Positions 1 through 8,194 of a DNA stretch of 36,590 nt are shown here, piece by piece (the first letter of the stretch is position 1; each line of letters begins with the position of its first letter). The DNA comes from Candidatus Dadabacteria bacterium. GTDB taxonomy: Bacteria > Desulfobacterota_D > UBA1144 > Nemesobacterales > UBA2774. The stretch lies in contig JADLGH010000076.1 of the NCBI GenBank assembly GCA_020849425.1, forward strand, positions 1-36,590, given 5' to 3'. Under the pieces are notes generated by a model. The model was not told where the DNA came from, ran no database searches, and was given only the letters and a program-made list of their open reading frames with translations. Position numbers and translations under genes: made by a program.

Positions 1-1
1 C

Positions 2-424
2 ATGGTCGGCGAGGTGGAGTCCGTCAACCCTCACCTCATAAAAGTCCTCGAAGATGCGGGCTTCATCCCCGTGATCGCCCCCATAGGGTTCGACAAGGAA
101 GGCAGGACGTACAACATAAACGCCGACCACGTGGCCGGGAAGATAGCCGGCGCGCTCAAGGCCGTAAAGCTCATACTCATGACGAACGTCCCGGGCATAT
201 TCGACAGGGAGAAGAACCTCCTTTCGAGCATCACCGAACCCGAAGCCCGCGAGCTCATAAGGCAGGAAGCGATCCAGGGCGGGATGATTCCAAAAGTCAT
301 GTGCGCCATAGAGGCCCTTCACGACGGGGTCGACAAGGTGCACATAATAGACGGCACGATAGACCACGCGCTAATTCTCGAGATATTCACCGACGCGGGC
401 GTGGGAACGGAGATACTACTTTGA
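2..424 (+). CDS. argB: Acetylglutamate kinase, C-terminal part (5' end outside window)
   Basis: ArgB phosphorylates N-acetyl-L-glutamate with ATP, the second step of arginine (ornithine) biosynthesis in the cytoplasm. The visible 140 residues are the C-terminal half of an amino-acid-kinase fold. They contain the VGEVESVNPHLI segment, the NINAD motif around residue 39 (nucleotide/substrate region), the LMTNVPGIFD segment and the GGMIPKVMCAIEAL helix typical of ArgB. The first Met in view is internal; roughly half of the usual ~290 residues lies upstream of the window. The stop codon TGA overlaps the TTG start of argD, so the two are translationally coupled. Thirteen of nineteen Ile codons here are ATA by hand count. 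Confidence 0.96.
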   Translation: MVGEVESVNPHLIKVLEDAGFIPVIAPIGFDKEGRTYNINADHVAGKIAGALKAVKLILMTNVPGIFDREKNLLSSITEPEARELIRQEAIQGGMIPKVMCAIEALHDGVDKVHIIDGTIDHALILEIFTDAGVGTEILL

Positions 425-1623
425 GCAGCGAAGAGACGATAGCCGAAAGCGGCGAGTACCTGATGAACACGTACGGCCGCTACCCCATAGCGCTCGCGCG
501 CGGGAAGGGGTGCAGGGTCTGGGACGAGGACGGGAAGGAATACCTCGACTTCATCACGGGCATCGCCGTCAACAACCTCGGCCACTGCCACCCCAACATA
601 GTCCGCGCCGTCACCGGGCAGTGCAAGACCCTGATGCAGGTCTCTAACCTCTTCCACGTCGAAAAGCAGGCCGAGCTCGCGCGGCTCCTCGTCGAGAACT
701 CCTTTGCAGACAAGGTATTTTTCTGTAACAGCGGGACCGAGGCCAACGAGGGCGCGATAAAGCTCGCCCGCAAATGGGGCGGGGCCAACGGCGGCCGGTA
801 CAAGATCGTCCACGCGCGCGATTCCTTTCACGGAAGGACGCTCGGGGCGCTTAGCGCGACGAACAAAAAATACCAGGCCGGTTTCAAGCCGCTCCTTCCG
901 GGGTTCAAGGCGGTGCCCTACGGGAAGATAGAGCCGATCGAAAAGGCCCTTTCCGACGAGAAGGTCTGCGCCGTTCTGCTGGAGCCCATACAGGGCGAAA
1001 ACGGCGTAGTGATACCGTATGAAAATTATCTTCGTGACGTAAGGCGTCTCACCAGGAAGAAGAAAGTGCTCCTCATGCTCGACGAGATACAGGTCGGAAT
1101 GGGCAGGACGGGAAAGCTCTTCGCGTACGAGCATTACGGGATCGAGCCCGACATCATGACGCTCGCGAAGGCGCTCGGCGGCGGCATACCCTGCGGCGCT
1201 TTCCTGGCGACGGACCGGGTGGCCAGGCACTTCACGCCCGGAGTCCACGGCACTACGCTCGGGGGAAACCCTATCGCGATGAGCGCGGGTCTCGCCGTTA
1301 TAAGGACGATCATGGAAGACGGCCTTCTCGACCGGGCCGCGTCGTCCGGGGCGTATTTCCTCGAAAGGCTCGCCGCGATCAAAGAAGCGCACCCCGGCCT
1401 CGTAAAGGACGTAAGGGGCAAGGGGCTCATACTGGGCGTAGAGTTCAAATCCCCCGGGATCGCAAAGGACGCGGTATCGAGGGCCGTCGGCAAGGGGCTC
1501 CTGACGATACTCACGGAGCAGAGGGTCATGAGGCTCCTACCCCCGCTCATAGCGGGCGAAAAGGAGATAGACGAGGCGATAGAGATTATCGGCGAAACAC
1601 TCGGCGAGGCCGGGAATGCCTAG
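421..1623 (+). CDS. argD: Acetylornithine aminotransferase
   Basis: Class-III PLP aminotransferase converting N-acetylglutamate semialdehyde to N-acetylornithine; many ArgD proteins also act as succinyldiaminopimelate aminotransferases. About 400 residues, a normal length. Visible motifs are FCNSGTEANEGAIKLAR (PLP phosphate binding), HARDSFHGRTLGAL, LMLDEIQVGMGRTG with the cofactor Asp, and TLAKALGGG whose Lys near residue 250 forms the Schiff base. The start is taken as TTG at 421, because it gives the expected N-terminus and overlaps the argB stop as TTGA; the open frame upstream of it is only the other reading frame of argB. The 3' end overlaps argF by 8 bases, so argBDF is a tightly coupled operon. 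Confidence 0.96.
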   Translation: MSSEETIAESGEYLMNTYGRYPIALARGKGCRVWDEDGKEYLDFITGIAVNNLGHCHPNIVRAVTGQCKTLMQVSNLFHVEKQAELARLLVENSFADKVFFCNSGTEANEGAIKLARKWGGANGGRYKIVHARDSFHGRTLGALSATNKKYQAGFKPLLPGFKAVPYGKIEPIEKALSDEKVCAVLLEPIQGENGVVIPYENYLRDVRRLTRKKKVLLMLDEIQVGMGRTGKLFAYEHYGIEPDIMTLAKALGGGIPCGAFLATDRVARHFTPGVHGTTLGGNPIAMSAGLAVIRTIMEDGLLDRAASSGAYFLERLAAIKEAHPGLVKDVRGKGLILGVEFKSPGIAKDAVSRAVGKGLLTILTEQRVMRLLPPLIAGEKEIDEAIEIIGETLGEAGNA

Positions 1624-2518
1624 AAACTTCCTCAGGATTTCGGACATAGACAAAGAGGATTTCGAACATCTCTTCAGGCGCTCTGCCGAGCTCAAGGCCG
1701 CGAAGAAGGCCGCCAGGACTACGCCCACTCTCGCCGGGAAATCGATAGCGCTTATCTTCGAGAAGCTCTCGACGAGGACCCGCGTTTCTTTCGAAGTCGC
1801 GATAAACGACCTCGGCGCGAACGCGCTTTATCTTAACCCGAACGACCTTCAGCTCGGGCGCGGCGAAACGGTCGAGGACACGGCGAAGGTGCTCTCGTCC
1901 TATCTCGACGGCGTCATACTCCGGCTCTTCGAGCAAGAGAAGCTCGAAGAATTCGCGAAACACTCGACTATCCCCGTGATAAACGCGCTTACCGATATCG
2001 GGCACCCGACGCAGATCGTGGCCGACCTCTTCACGATAAAGGAGAGGGGGCTCGACGTCGGCGACATGAAGCTCGCCTTCATCGGCGACGGCAACAACGT
2101 CGCCAACTCGTTCATAGGCGCGGCGGCGATACTGGGCTTTAAGCTCGCGATCGCGACCCCGCGCGGATACGAGCCCGACTTCTCGTCGCTCGGCGTAAGC
2201 GGCGAGGGCGTAGAGGTGACGAACGACCCGGACGAAGCCGTAAGCGGCGCGGACGTCATATACACCGACGTCTGGGTAAGCATGGGCCAGGAAGAGGGGA
2301 CCGACAAGAGGATGAAGATGTTCAAACCCTACCAGGTAAACGCCGGGCTTTTAGCGAAAGCGTCGAAAGACGCCCTCGTCATGCACTGCCTCCCGGCGCA
2401 CAGGGGCGAGGAAATAACGGCGGAAGTCGCCGACGGCCCGCGGTCGATAATCTTCGACCAGGCGGAGAACAAGCTCCACGCGGGCAAAGCCATACTCGAA
2501 ATGTTCATGAAGGACTGA
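1616..2518 (+). CDS. argF: Ornithine carbamoyltransferase
   Basis: ArgF transfers the carbamoyl group of carbamoyl phosphate to ornithine, giving citrulline. The 300-residue protein has the carbamoyl-phosphate motif STRTR (residues 52-56, in EKLSTRTRVSFE), the GHPTQIVADL helix, the D-x-W-x-SMG ornithine segment (VWVSMGQE) and the HCLPAHRGEE catalytic loop with Cys near residue 258. The ATG lies inside the last codons of argD. It is the last gene of the visible arginine operon and is followed within 10 bases by an intrinsic terminator. Confidence 0.97.
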   Translation: MPRNFLRISDIDKEDFEHLFRRSAELKAAKKAARTTPTLAGKSIALIFEKLSTRTRVSFEVAINDLGANALYLNPNDLQLGRGETVEDTAKVLSSYLDGVILRLFEQEKLEEFAKHSTIPVINALTDIGHPTQIVADLFTIKERGLDVGDMKLAFIGDGNNVANSFIGAAAILGFKLAIATPRGYEPDFSSLGVSGEGVEVTNDPDEAVSGADVIYTDVWVSMGQEEGTDKRMKMFKPYQVNAGLLAKASKDALVMHCLPAHRGEEITAEVADGPRSIIFDQAENKLHAGKAILEMFMKD

Positions 2519-2524
2519 GCGTTT

Positions 2525-2563
2525 CCGGAGGCGGCGCGCAAAGCCCGAAGCCGCCCCGGTTTT
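2525..2563 (+). terminator. Intrinsic terminator after argF
   Basis: The arms CCGGAGGCGGC (2525-2535) and GCCGCCCCGG (2550-2559) pair over 10 base pairs with one bulged A, around a 14-base loop, followed by TTTTCCCC. It ends the arginine operon just before the convergent small gene at 2576. Confidence 0.7.
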
Positions 2564-2575
2564 CCCCATGTTCCC

Positions 2576-2839
2576 TCAATAATCGGCGTCGATATTCATC
2601 GAGGGGTCGCTCTCTATATTAAACGCCCTGTTTATGGGATCGACGTCGAGAACCCAGTAGGTGCCCTTTACGAAGAGGCTCGCAAAGCCGAGCGGGGGCC
2701 TCGCGGCGAGGCTTATGAGCTTGAACGGATGAAGGGCGTCGCTCGGGCTATAGTTATAGTTCGTGATCCTCGTCGAGTCCGCCATAGCAGCCGAAGCGAA
2801 AACCATGATTCCAAGAAGCATTCCGGCAAAGTATTTCAT
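2576..2839 (-). CDS. Small secreted protein of unknown function
   Basis: I do not recognise this 87-residue protein. It has a convincing signal peptide: a Lys, a hydrophobic core (YFAGMLLGIMVFASAAMA) and an Ala-x-Ala cleavage site near residue 20, without a lipobox Cys. The mature part (~67 residues) holds an amphipathic stretch PFKLISLAARPPLGFASLFVKGTYWVLDVDPI and an acidic tail, so it is probably periplasmic or envelope-associated. The ATG at 2839 is preferred over the GTG six bases upstream, because AGGAGGT sits at correct spacing from the ATG and would overlap the GTG. A near-consensus promoter lies just upstream. Confidence 0.75.
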   Translation of the reverse strand: MKYFAGMLLGIMVFASAAMADSTRITNYNYSPSDALHPFKLISLAARPPLGFASLFVKGTYWVLDVDPINRAFNIESDPSMNIDADY

Positions 2840-2877
2840 GTCCACCTCCTCGAGCGGTCATCGAATTCCTACGCCAA

Positions 2878-2906
2878 ATTATAATAATCGTCCCGAAAAT
2901 AGTCAA
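2878..2906 (-). promoter_or_regulatory. Sigma70-type promoter of the small secreted protein
   Basis: On the minus strand, TTGACT (2901-2906) and TATAAT (2878-2883) are separated by exactly 17 bases. The -10 matches consensus fully and the -35 at 5 of 6. The start codon is about 40 bases downstream. Confidence 0.7.
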
Positions 2907-3038
2907 TGGGATAAACCCGCCCCGGCAAACGGTTAAACGGCATACTTAAAGCGGCTAATCATAAAAGCTCCGGGGTTATATTAAAGAACGGGAATTTCCG
3001 GCCTCTCCCGGGCGGAGGGGGTATAATATAGGCATAGC

Positions 3039-3066
3039 TTGAAAAGACTGCCAGAATTCTTAGAAT
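3039..3066 (+). promoter_or_regulatory. Candidate promoter of the clpX-like/rimO operon
   Basis: TTGAAA (3039-3044), a 16-base spacer and TAGAAT (3061-3066) precede the ClpX-like start at 3089. Spacing and -10 are the same as in the tRNA promoter at 26884. A GAGG Shine-Dalgarno lies at 3077-3080. A second possible -10, TATAAT at 3022-3027, has no good -35. Confidence 0.45.
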
Positions 3067-3088
3067 AATAATCCGTGAGGCGGCGCTT

Positions 3089-4207
3089 ATGAGAAGAGGA
3101 GAGAAGGTTTACTACGTTAAGGATTTCATTCAGACAGTCCCTCTCCCCTCACCGAAAAAGATATACTCGGAGCTCGAAAAGCTCGGATACAGGGGCCAGC
3201 CTCTCGCCCGGAAGGCCGTCTCCCTCGCCTCGTACAGGCACGTCAAGAGACTGAAGCTCCTCCATACGAAAAATATGCCGCGCACCGTTCTGCCGCCCCG
3301 CCCGAACACCATACTCATGGGGCCGACGGGCTGCGGAAAGACATACCTGATAGAGCTACTCTTCGGCGAGATATTCAAGCTCCCCTACGTCATCATAGAC
3401 ATGACGAAGTTCACCGAGTCGGGGTACGTCGGCGACGACGTCGTCAACATACTCGTACAGCTCGTCTACGCCGCCAACGAGAGCATAGACATCGCCGAGT
3501 GCGGCGTCATAGTGCTCGACGAGTTCGACAAGATAGCCGGGGCGTACAGCAGCGCGAGGTTCGCCGGGCAGGGGACGACGAAGGACGTGTCCGGGTACGG
3601 CGTACAGAGGGAGCTCCTCAAGATCCTCGAAGGGACGGACGTCCAGATACCTCTCGACTTCGGATTTTCGAGCCGGGGGCCGAGGGCGCTCATCTCGACC
3701 CGCGACATAACGTTCTTTTCCGTGGGCGCGTTCTCGGGCATACGGAGCCTCCTCGAAAAGCGAAACCTCGGTTTCATGCAAAAGCTCGAAGAGGGACGCG
3801 GCGACGAAGATTCCATCGCCTACAGCATGACGGAAGACGAAGCGGACGACATATCGAAGTTCCACATGTTCGGGTTCCTCCCCGAGCTGATTTCGAGGTT
3901 CAACCGCATAGTGCCGTTTTCGCCGCTCAACAAAAATACGCTCATGGAGATAATCCACATCAAGACCCGGAACTACCAGAGGGAATTCGAGGAAGAGGGT
4001 TTTCAGCTCCGCATCGAGCCGGGCGTCGCCGAATTCATAATCGACGAAGCCGTAAGGCGCCAGACGGGGGCCCGCGGCCTGGATGTTATAATATCTAGGC
4101 ACCTCGAAGAGGTAGCGTTCGAGAACTTCGGCAAGGGAGACGAGGGAGAGATAATCCTTGCGATGGACTCGGGCAAGGTCTCTCACATCTTGAAAAAACG
4201 CGCATGA
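3089..4207 (+). CDS. ClpX-like AAA+ ATPase lacking the zinc-binding domain
   Basis: A 372-residue AAA+ unfoldase-type ATPase closest in motif order to ClpX. It has Walker A GPTGCGKT (78-85), pore loop GYVG (112-115), Walker B VIVLDEFDK (140-148), DVSGYGVQRELLKILEG (166-182), an arginine-finger region PELISRF (Arg270) and sensor-2 TGARGLDVII (Arg329). An LGF tripeptide (227-229) sits where ClpX carries the IGF-type ClpP-docking loop. Two ClpX features are absent: the N-terminal four-Cys zinc domain that recruits adaptors (there is no Cys cluster) and an RKH-like loop, replaced by GFSSRGPRA. It is shorter than the usual ~420 residues. It is co-transcribed with rimO (ATGA overlap). It is probably an accessory ClpX paralogue with altered substrate choice; no clpP is in view. 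HslU is less likely given GYVG and LGF. Confidence 0.85.
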   Translation: MRRGEKVYYVKDFIQTVPLPSPKKIYSELEKLGYRGQPLARKAVSLASYRHVKRLKLLHTKNMPRTVLPPRPNTILMGPTGCGKTYLIELLFGEIFKLPYVIIDMTKFTESGYVGDDVVNILVQLVYAANESIDIAECGVIVLDEFDKIAGAYSSARFAGQGTTKDVSGYGVQRELLKILEGTDVQIPLDFGFSSRGPRALISTRDITFFSVGAFSGIRSLLEKRNLGFMQKLEEGRGDEDSIAYSMTEDEADDISKFHMFGFLPELISRFNRIVPFSPLNKNTLMEIIHIKTRNYQREFEEEGFQLRIEPGVAEFIIDEAVRRQTGARGLDVIISRHLEEVAFENFGKGDEGEIILAMDSGKVSHILKKRA

Positions 4208-5508
4208 AGATATCCATAGTGAGCCTCGGCTGCTCGAAGAACCTCGTCGACAGCGAGATCATGAGCGGAGCTTTAACAAGGTCCGGTCACGAAATCTCGC
4301 CCGAAGACGAAGCCGACGTAATAATCGTAAACACCTGCGGCTTCATAGGAGACGCGAAGAAGGAGTCCATCGACACGATCCTCGAGCTCTCCGAAAGGAA
4401 GGTGAGCGGGAGCTGCCGAAAGCTCATCGTAACGGGATGCCTCGTCGAGAGATACTCCGAGACGCTCAGGAACGAGCTTCCGGAAGTGGACGCCTTCTGG
4501 GGGACGGGGAACCTCCTTAAAATACACGAGGTCCTCGAAGACAGGCGGCCCGGGGCCATACACAAGAACCCGCCGGGGACGATATACGACCCCGACACGC
4601 CGCGCGTCATGCTGACGCCGAGGCACTACGCGTACGTGAAGGTTTCCGAGGGCTGCTCGCGTACGTGCTCCTTCTGCATCATCCCTAAAATGCGCGGCAT
4701 TATGAAGAGCAGGCCCGTCGCCTCGATAGTCGGCGAAGCCGAGGGCCTCGCCAGGCAGGGCGTCCGTGAAATCAATCTCATCGCGCAGGACATGACGAGC
4801 TACGGGCGCGACATCGGGACGAGCCTCGAAACGATGCTCCGCGAATTGGCCGCGGTGGACGGCCTCGGGTGGATAAGGATCCACTACTGCTACCCGTGGG
4901 GGATAACCGATTCGCTCGTCGAGCTCATAGCGCGCGAGGAAAAGATACTCCCCTACATCGACATGCCGCTCCAGCACATAAACGGTCGCGTGCTGAGGGC
5001 GATGGACAGGAAGACCCCGCCCGAGCGAATCAGGGATATATTGAAGAAGCTCCGGGACGGGATAGACGGCGTCGTTCTGAGGACCACCTTCATCGTCGGC
5101 TTTCCCGGCGAGACGGACGACGAATTCGAAGAGCTCCTCGAATTCGTGGAGGAGACGGGATTCGACAGGGCCGGGGCGTTCAAGTACTCGCAGGAAGAAG
5201 GGACGCCGGCCGGCTCGATGGACGGGCAGGTGCCCGAAGAGGTGAAGGAAGAGAGGTACGAGCGGCTCCTCGAAGCGCAGTCGGAGGTTTCGCTCGGGAA
5301 GAACCTCTCCCTCATAGGAACCGTCCACGAAGGGTTCATCGAAGGCGAGGAAAACGGCGATTATATAGCCAGGATACCCTCGCAGGCCCCCGAGGTGGAC
5401 GGATACACGTACGTGAAAAAAACGGGAGAGTTTAAAACCGGCGACCTCGTGAATATAAAAATCACCGACGCCGACGTCTATGATTTGAGGGGAGAGATAA
5501 TCCCTTAA
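4204..5508 (+). CDS. rimO: Ribosomal protein S12 methylthiotransferase RimO
   Basis: Radical-SAM methylthiotransferase that modifies the conserved Asp of ribosomal protein uS12 (beta-methylthiolation). The 434-residue protein has the UPF0004 domain with cluster Cys10, Cys45 and Cys79, then the radical-SAM triad CSRTCSFC (Cys151, 155, 158). IIPKMRG follows the triad, as in RimO rather than MiaB. A TIM-barrel core and a C-terminal TRAM domain (about 370-434) complete it. Its ATG overlaps the stop of the ClpX-like gene, so both are made from one mRNA. The gene runs convergently into cofH with a hairpin between them. Confidence 0.95.
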   Translation: MKISIVSLGCSKNLVDSEIMSGALTRSGHEISPEDEADVIIVNTCGFIGDAKKESIDTILELSERKVSGSCRKLIVTGCLVERYSETLRNELPEVDAFWGTGNLLKIHEVLEDRRPGAIHKNPPGTIYDPDTPRVMLTPRHYAYVKVSEGCSRTCSFCIIPKMRGIMKSRPVASIVGEAEGLARQGVREINLIAQDMTSYGRDIGTSLETMLRELAAVDGLGWIRIHYCYPWGITDSLVELIAREEKILPYIDMPLQHINGRVLRAMDRKTPPERIRDILKKLRDGIDGVVLRTTFIVGFPGETDDEFEELLEFVEETGFDRAGAFKYSQEEGTPAGSMDGQVPEEVKEERYERLLEAQSEVSLGKNLSLIGTVHEGFIEGEENGDYIARIPSQAPEVDGYTYVKKTGEFKTGDLVNIKITDADVYDLRGEIIP

Positions 5509-5576
5509 CGCCGCCCGTGCGAGTCATCCGCACACTGCCCCGGAAAGCCGTCAGCCCCCCGCATGCAGCGCCCGCG

Positions 5577-5602
5577 AAGAAGCCGCGTTCCGGCTTCTTT
5601 AA
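5577..5602. terminator. Hairpin between convergent rimO and cofH
   Basis: AAGAAGCCG (5577-5585) and CGGCTTCTT (5591-5599) form a perfect 9-bp stem with a 5-base loop. On the plus strand it ends in CTTCTTTAATT, a usable U-rich tail for rimO. Its 3' arm touches the cofH stop codon at 5599-5601, so it may serve both transcripts. Confidence 0.55.
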
Positions 5603-6801
5603 TTCACCCCGTCCTTATCGAACATCTGGCGAATGCCGTATGTGGTGGTCCTTTCAGCGGGGATTCGGCCTATCTCCCTCGTGAGACGCCTGAACTCCTC
5701 GGGCGGGAAGTACTGCCCGTAGCTGGCGCCGGCGGAGCGCGAAATCTGCTCCTCCATGAGGGTGCCGCCGAAATCGTTAGCCCCCGCCGTGAGCGAGAAC
5801 TGCGCGAACTCGGGCCCCTGCTTCACCCACGACACCTGGATGTTGTTTATCCATCCGCGGAGCATGAGGCGCGAGACGCCGTACATCTTGAGCTGGTTGA
5901 CGTCGCCCGGCCCCTCCTGCACCTTGCCCTTCGAGTGCTTGAAGAGCCTCGTGTTCCAGGGGATGAAGCGGAGCGGGACGAACTCGGTGAATCCGCCGGT
6001 CTCTTTCTGTATGTCCCTCAGTATGCCTATGTGCTCCGCCCAGTGGTGCGGTTTGTCCACGTGCCCGTACATTATCGTGGACGTCGTCCGCATCCCGGCC
6101 TTGTGAGCCTTCTTGACGATCCTTATCCACGCCTCGGTCGGCATCTTGCGGGGGGCGATTATCTTCCTCACTTCCTCGACCAGTATCTCGGCCGCCGTGC
6201 CCGGGAAGGTGTTGTGGCCGACGTCCTTTAACTTCACGATGAAATCTTCTTCCGAAATGCCGAGCGTCTGCGCGCCGTAGAATATCTCGAACGGCGAAAA
6301 GGCGTGCGTGTGCATCTCGGGGACGGCCTTCTTGACGGCCTTTATGAGCTCTACGTAAAAGTTCCCGTCTATGTCGGGGTGCATCCCGCCCTGCATGCAG
6401 ACCTCGGTCGCCCCTATTTCCCAGGCCTCCTTCACCCTGTCCGCTATCTCGTCCATGGAAAGGAAATACGCCCTCTCGTCCCCCTCGGGGGCCATGAAGT
6501 TACAGAAGCCGCAGTACGTGTTGCATATGTTCGTGAAGTTTATGTTCCTGTTGACGACGTAGGTAACGACGTCGCCCACGTCCTCTTTACGGATGGCGTC
6601 GGCCGTTACGGCCAGGGCCGTAAGCTCGTCCGGGTCGGTTATGGCGAAGAGGTGAATAGATTCCTCGACTGAAATCTCCTCCCCCGAGAGCGCCTTGTCC
6701 AGAATCCTTCCCGTGGCGCCGTTCACCCTGCCGAGAACGCCGTCGAGCCCGAGGCCCCTCGTGTCCTGTATGTATGATATGGCGTCTTCAATTCGATCCA
6801 T
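5599..6801 (-). CDS. cofH: F420 biosynthesis: FO synthase subunit 2 (CofH)
   Basis: CofH is the radical-SAM enzyme that makes the tyrosine-derived radical adduct with 5-amino-6-ribitylamino-uracil. Together with CofG it builds the deazaflavin FO, the chromophore of coenzyme F420. The radical-SAM triad is CNTYCGFC (Cys93, 97, 100). Family segments include EVCMQGGMHPDI, TTSTIMYGHVDKPHHWAEHI and FVPLRFIPWNTRLF, which separate it from the MqnC/MqnE relatives. The ATG at 6801 is preferred (400 residues): GAGGAG lies 10 bases upstream, and it overlaps the end of cofG by 14 bases. It is the last gene of cofD-cofG-cofH. In actinobacteria CofG and CofH are fused as FbiC; here they are separate. Confidence 0.92.
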   Translation of the reverse strand: MDRIEDAISYIQDTRGLGLDGVLGRVNGATGRILDKALSGEEISVEESIHLFAITDPDELTALAVTADAIRKEDVGDVVTYVVNRNINFTNICNTYCGFCNFMAPEGDERAYFLSMDEIADRVKEAWEIGATEVCMQGGMHPDIDGNFYVELIKAVKKAVPEMHTHAFSPFEIFYGAQTLGISEEDFIVKLKDVGHNTFPGTAAEILVEEVRKIIAPRKMPTEAWIRIVKKAHKAGMRTTSTIMYGHVDKPHHWAEHIGILRDIQKETGGFTEFVPLRFIPWNTRLFKHSKGKVQEGPGDVNQLKMYGVSRLMLRGWINNIQVSWVKQGPEFAQFSLTAGANDFGGTLMEEQISRSAGASYGQYFPPEEFRRLTREIGRIPAERTTTYGIRQMFDKDGVN

Positions 6802-8068
6802 CTGGGTCTGTCTCCTCAAGCGGCACGTAGCCGAGCTCATCGACCGCCGCCCTCACCCTTTCGAGAAGGGGCGCGTCGATGTATTTCCCATCTATGAATT
6901 CCGGATACACGGGCAGCCTTTCCCTGAGCGTAAAGCCCGCCGCCCCGGAAAGCTCTCTCATGCTTTCGAGCCTCGGCCACGGGGCCTCCGGATTCACGTA
7001 GTCGATCGTTATGGGCGAAACGCCGCCCAGGTCGTTCACGCCGGAATATAAAAAGAGCTGGTACGTCCCCGGGTTAAGATTGGGCGGAATCTGTACGTTC
7101 ATGTCCTTTCCGAAGACGAGCCTCGTTATCGCGACTATCTTCAGCATGTCCACGAAGTCGGGGGGCGGGTATTTCTCCATGATTATCCCCTGCTTCGGGC
7201 AGAAGTTCTGTATGATTAATTCCTGTATGTGCCCGTAGGCGTCGTCGAGGTCCTTTATAGCGAAGAGGGAATCCACCCTCTCTTCCCACGTCTCGCCTAT
7301 GCCGACGAGTATCCCCGTCGTCCACGGGATGCCGAGCTCGCCCGCCGTTTCCATCGTCTTCATACGCTGCTTCGGAACCTTGTCCGGGCACCTGTAATGC
7401 GCCTCGCCTTTCTTTAAAAGGCGCATGCTGATGTTTTCGAGCATGAGCCCCATGCTGGGGTTCGATTTCTTAAAGCCGAGGAGCTCGTCGTGCGTCGCGA
7501 GCCCGAGATTCGTATGGGGGAAAATCCCCTCGTCGAGCGCCGCCGCGCCCATGTCGATGAGATACTCGGCGGTGGTTTCGTAGCCGATAGCGCCGAGGGC
7601 GTCCCTGTACTCCCCGTATTTTAGCTCGGGCTTGTCCCCCGTGACGAAGAGGAGCTCCGTACAGCCGAGCCGGGCCCCTTTGGATGCCATGTCGATTACC
7701 TCGCCGGGCTTCAGGAACAGCGCACCTTCCCCGGGCTCGTATTTAAAGGTGCAGTATCCGCAGTGGTTCCTGCAGAGCTGCGTCAGCGGGACGAAGACGT
7801 TCCGGGAGAACGTGAGCACCCTTCCCTTCCCCCTGTCCCTTATCTCGGACGCGGCGAGGAGTATATAGGGAAGCTCGTCGTTCCCCAAACCGGCGATCGT
7901 AAGGGCGTCTTCCCTGTTTATCGTCTCGCCCGAGAGAGCCTTCTCTATTATGCCCGCCGTCCTTACCGGCGCGGACGCCTCGGCCCCTAGCATGTCCGTA
8001 ATGCCGCGCAAACGGTCGGGAAGGGGAGTATTGTCCCCCGAAGGTATGAGCGCTTCTATATTCTTCAT
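6788..8068 (-). CDS. cofG: F420 biosynthesis: FO synthase subunit 1 (CofG)
   Basis: CofG is the second radical-SAM half of FO synthase (7,8-didemethyl-8-hydroxy-5-deazariboflavin synthase), closing the deazaflavin ring after CofH. The protein has FVPLTQLCRNHCGYCTF with the cluster Cys triad (99, 103, 106 from this start), GCTELLFVTGDKPE, PHTNLGLATHDELLGFK, GIGETWEERVDSLFAI and LNPGTYQLFLYSGVNDLGGVSPIT. From the ATG at 8068 it is 426 residues. An in-frame GTG at 8116 would add 16 residues but has no ribosome-binding site. It is downstream of cofD by about 126 bases, with a weak internal promoter possible there (TTGACT at 8175-8180). Confidence 0.92.
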   Translation of the reverse strand: MKNIEALIPSGDNTPLPDRLRGITDMLGAEASAPVRTAGIIEKALSGETINREDALTIAGLGNDELPYILLAASEIRDRGKGRVLTFSRNVFVPLTQLCRNHCGYCTFKYEPGEGALFLKPGEVIDMASKGARLGCTELLFVTGDKPELKYGEYRDALGAIGYETTAEYLIDMGAAALDEGIFPHTNLGLATHDELLGFKKSNPSMGLMLENISMRLLKKGEAHYRCPDKVPKQRMKTMETAGELGIPWTTGILVGIGETWEERVDSLFAIKDLDDAYGHIQELIIQNFCPKQGIIMEKYPPPDFVDMLKIVAITRLVFGKDMNVQIPPNLNPGTYQLFLYSGVNDLGGVSPITIDYVNPEAPWPRLESMRELSGAAGFTLRERLPVYPEFIDGKYIDAPLLERVRAAVDELGYVPLEETDPDGSN

Positions 8069-8194
8069 ATCAAGAGGCTTTCCCCCGCGGCCCCGCGGAA
8101 GGAATTGTTTTAACACCTGAAAGGCGCTTTCACCCCAAGCGTATCAAGTAATATTCTCACAAACGGGCGGATAAAGTCAAGCCGAACGAAGGCG

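Noticed and set aside
3089-4207. Canonical clpX
   Set aside because: No zinc-binding Cys cluster and a changed RKH loop; it is coupled to rimO rather than clpP.
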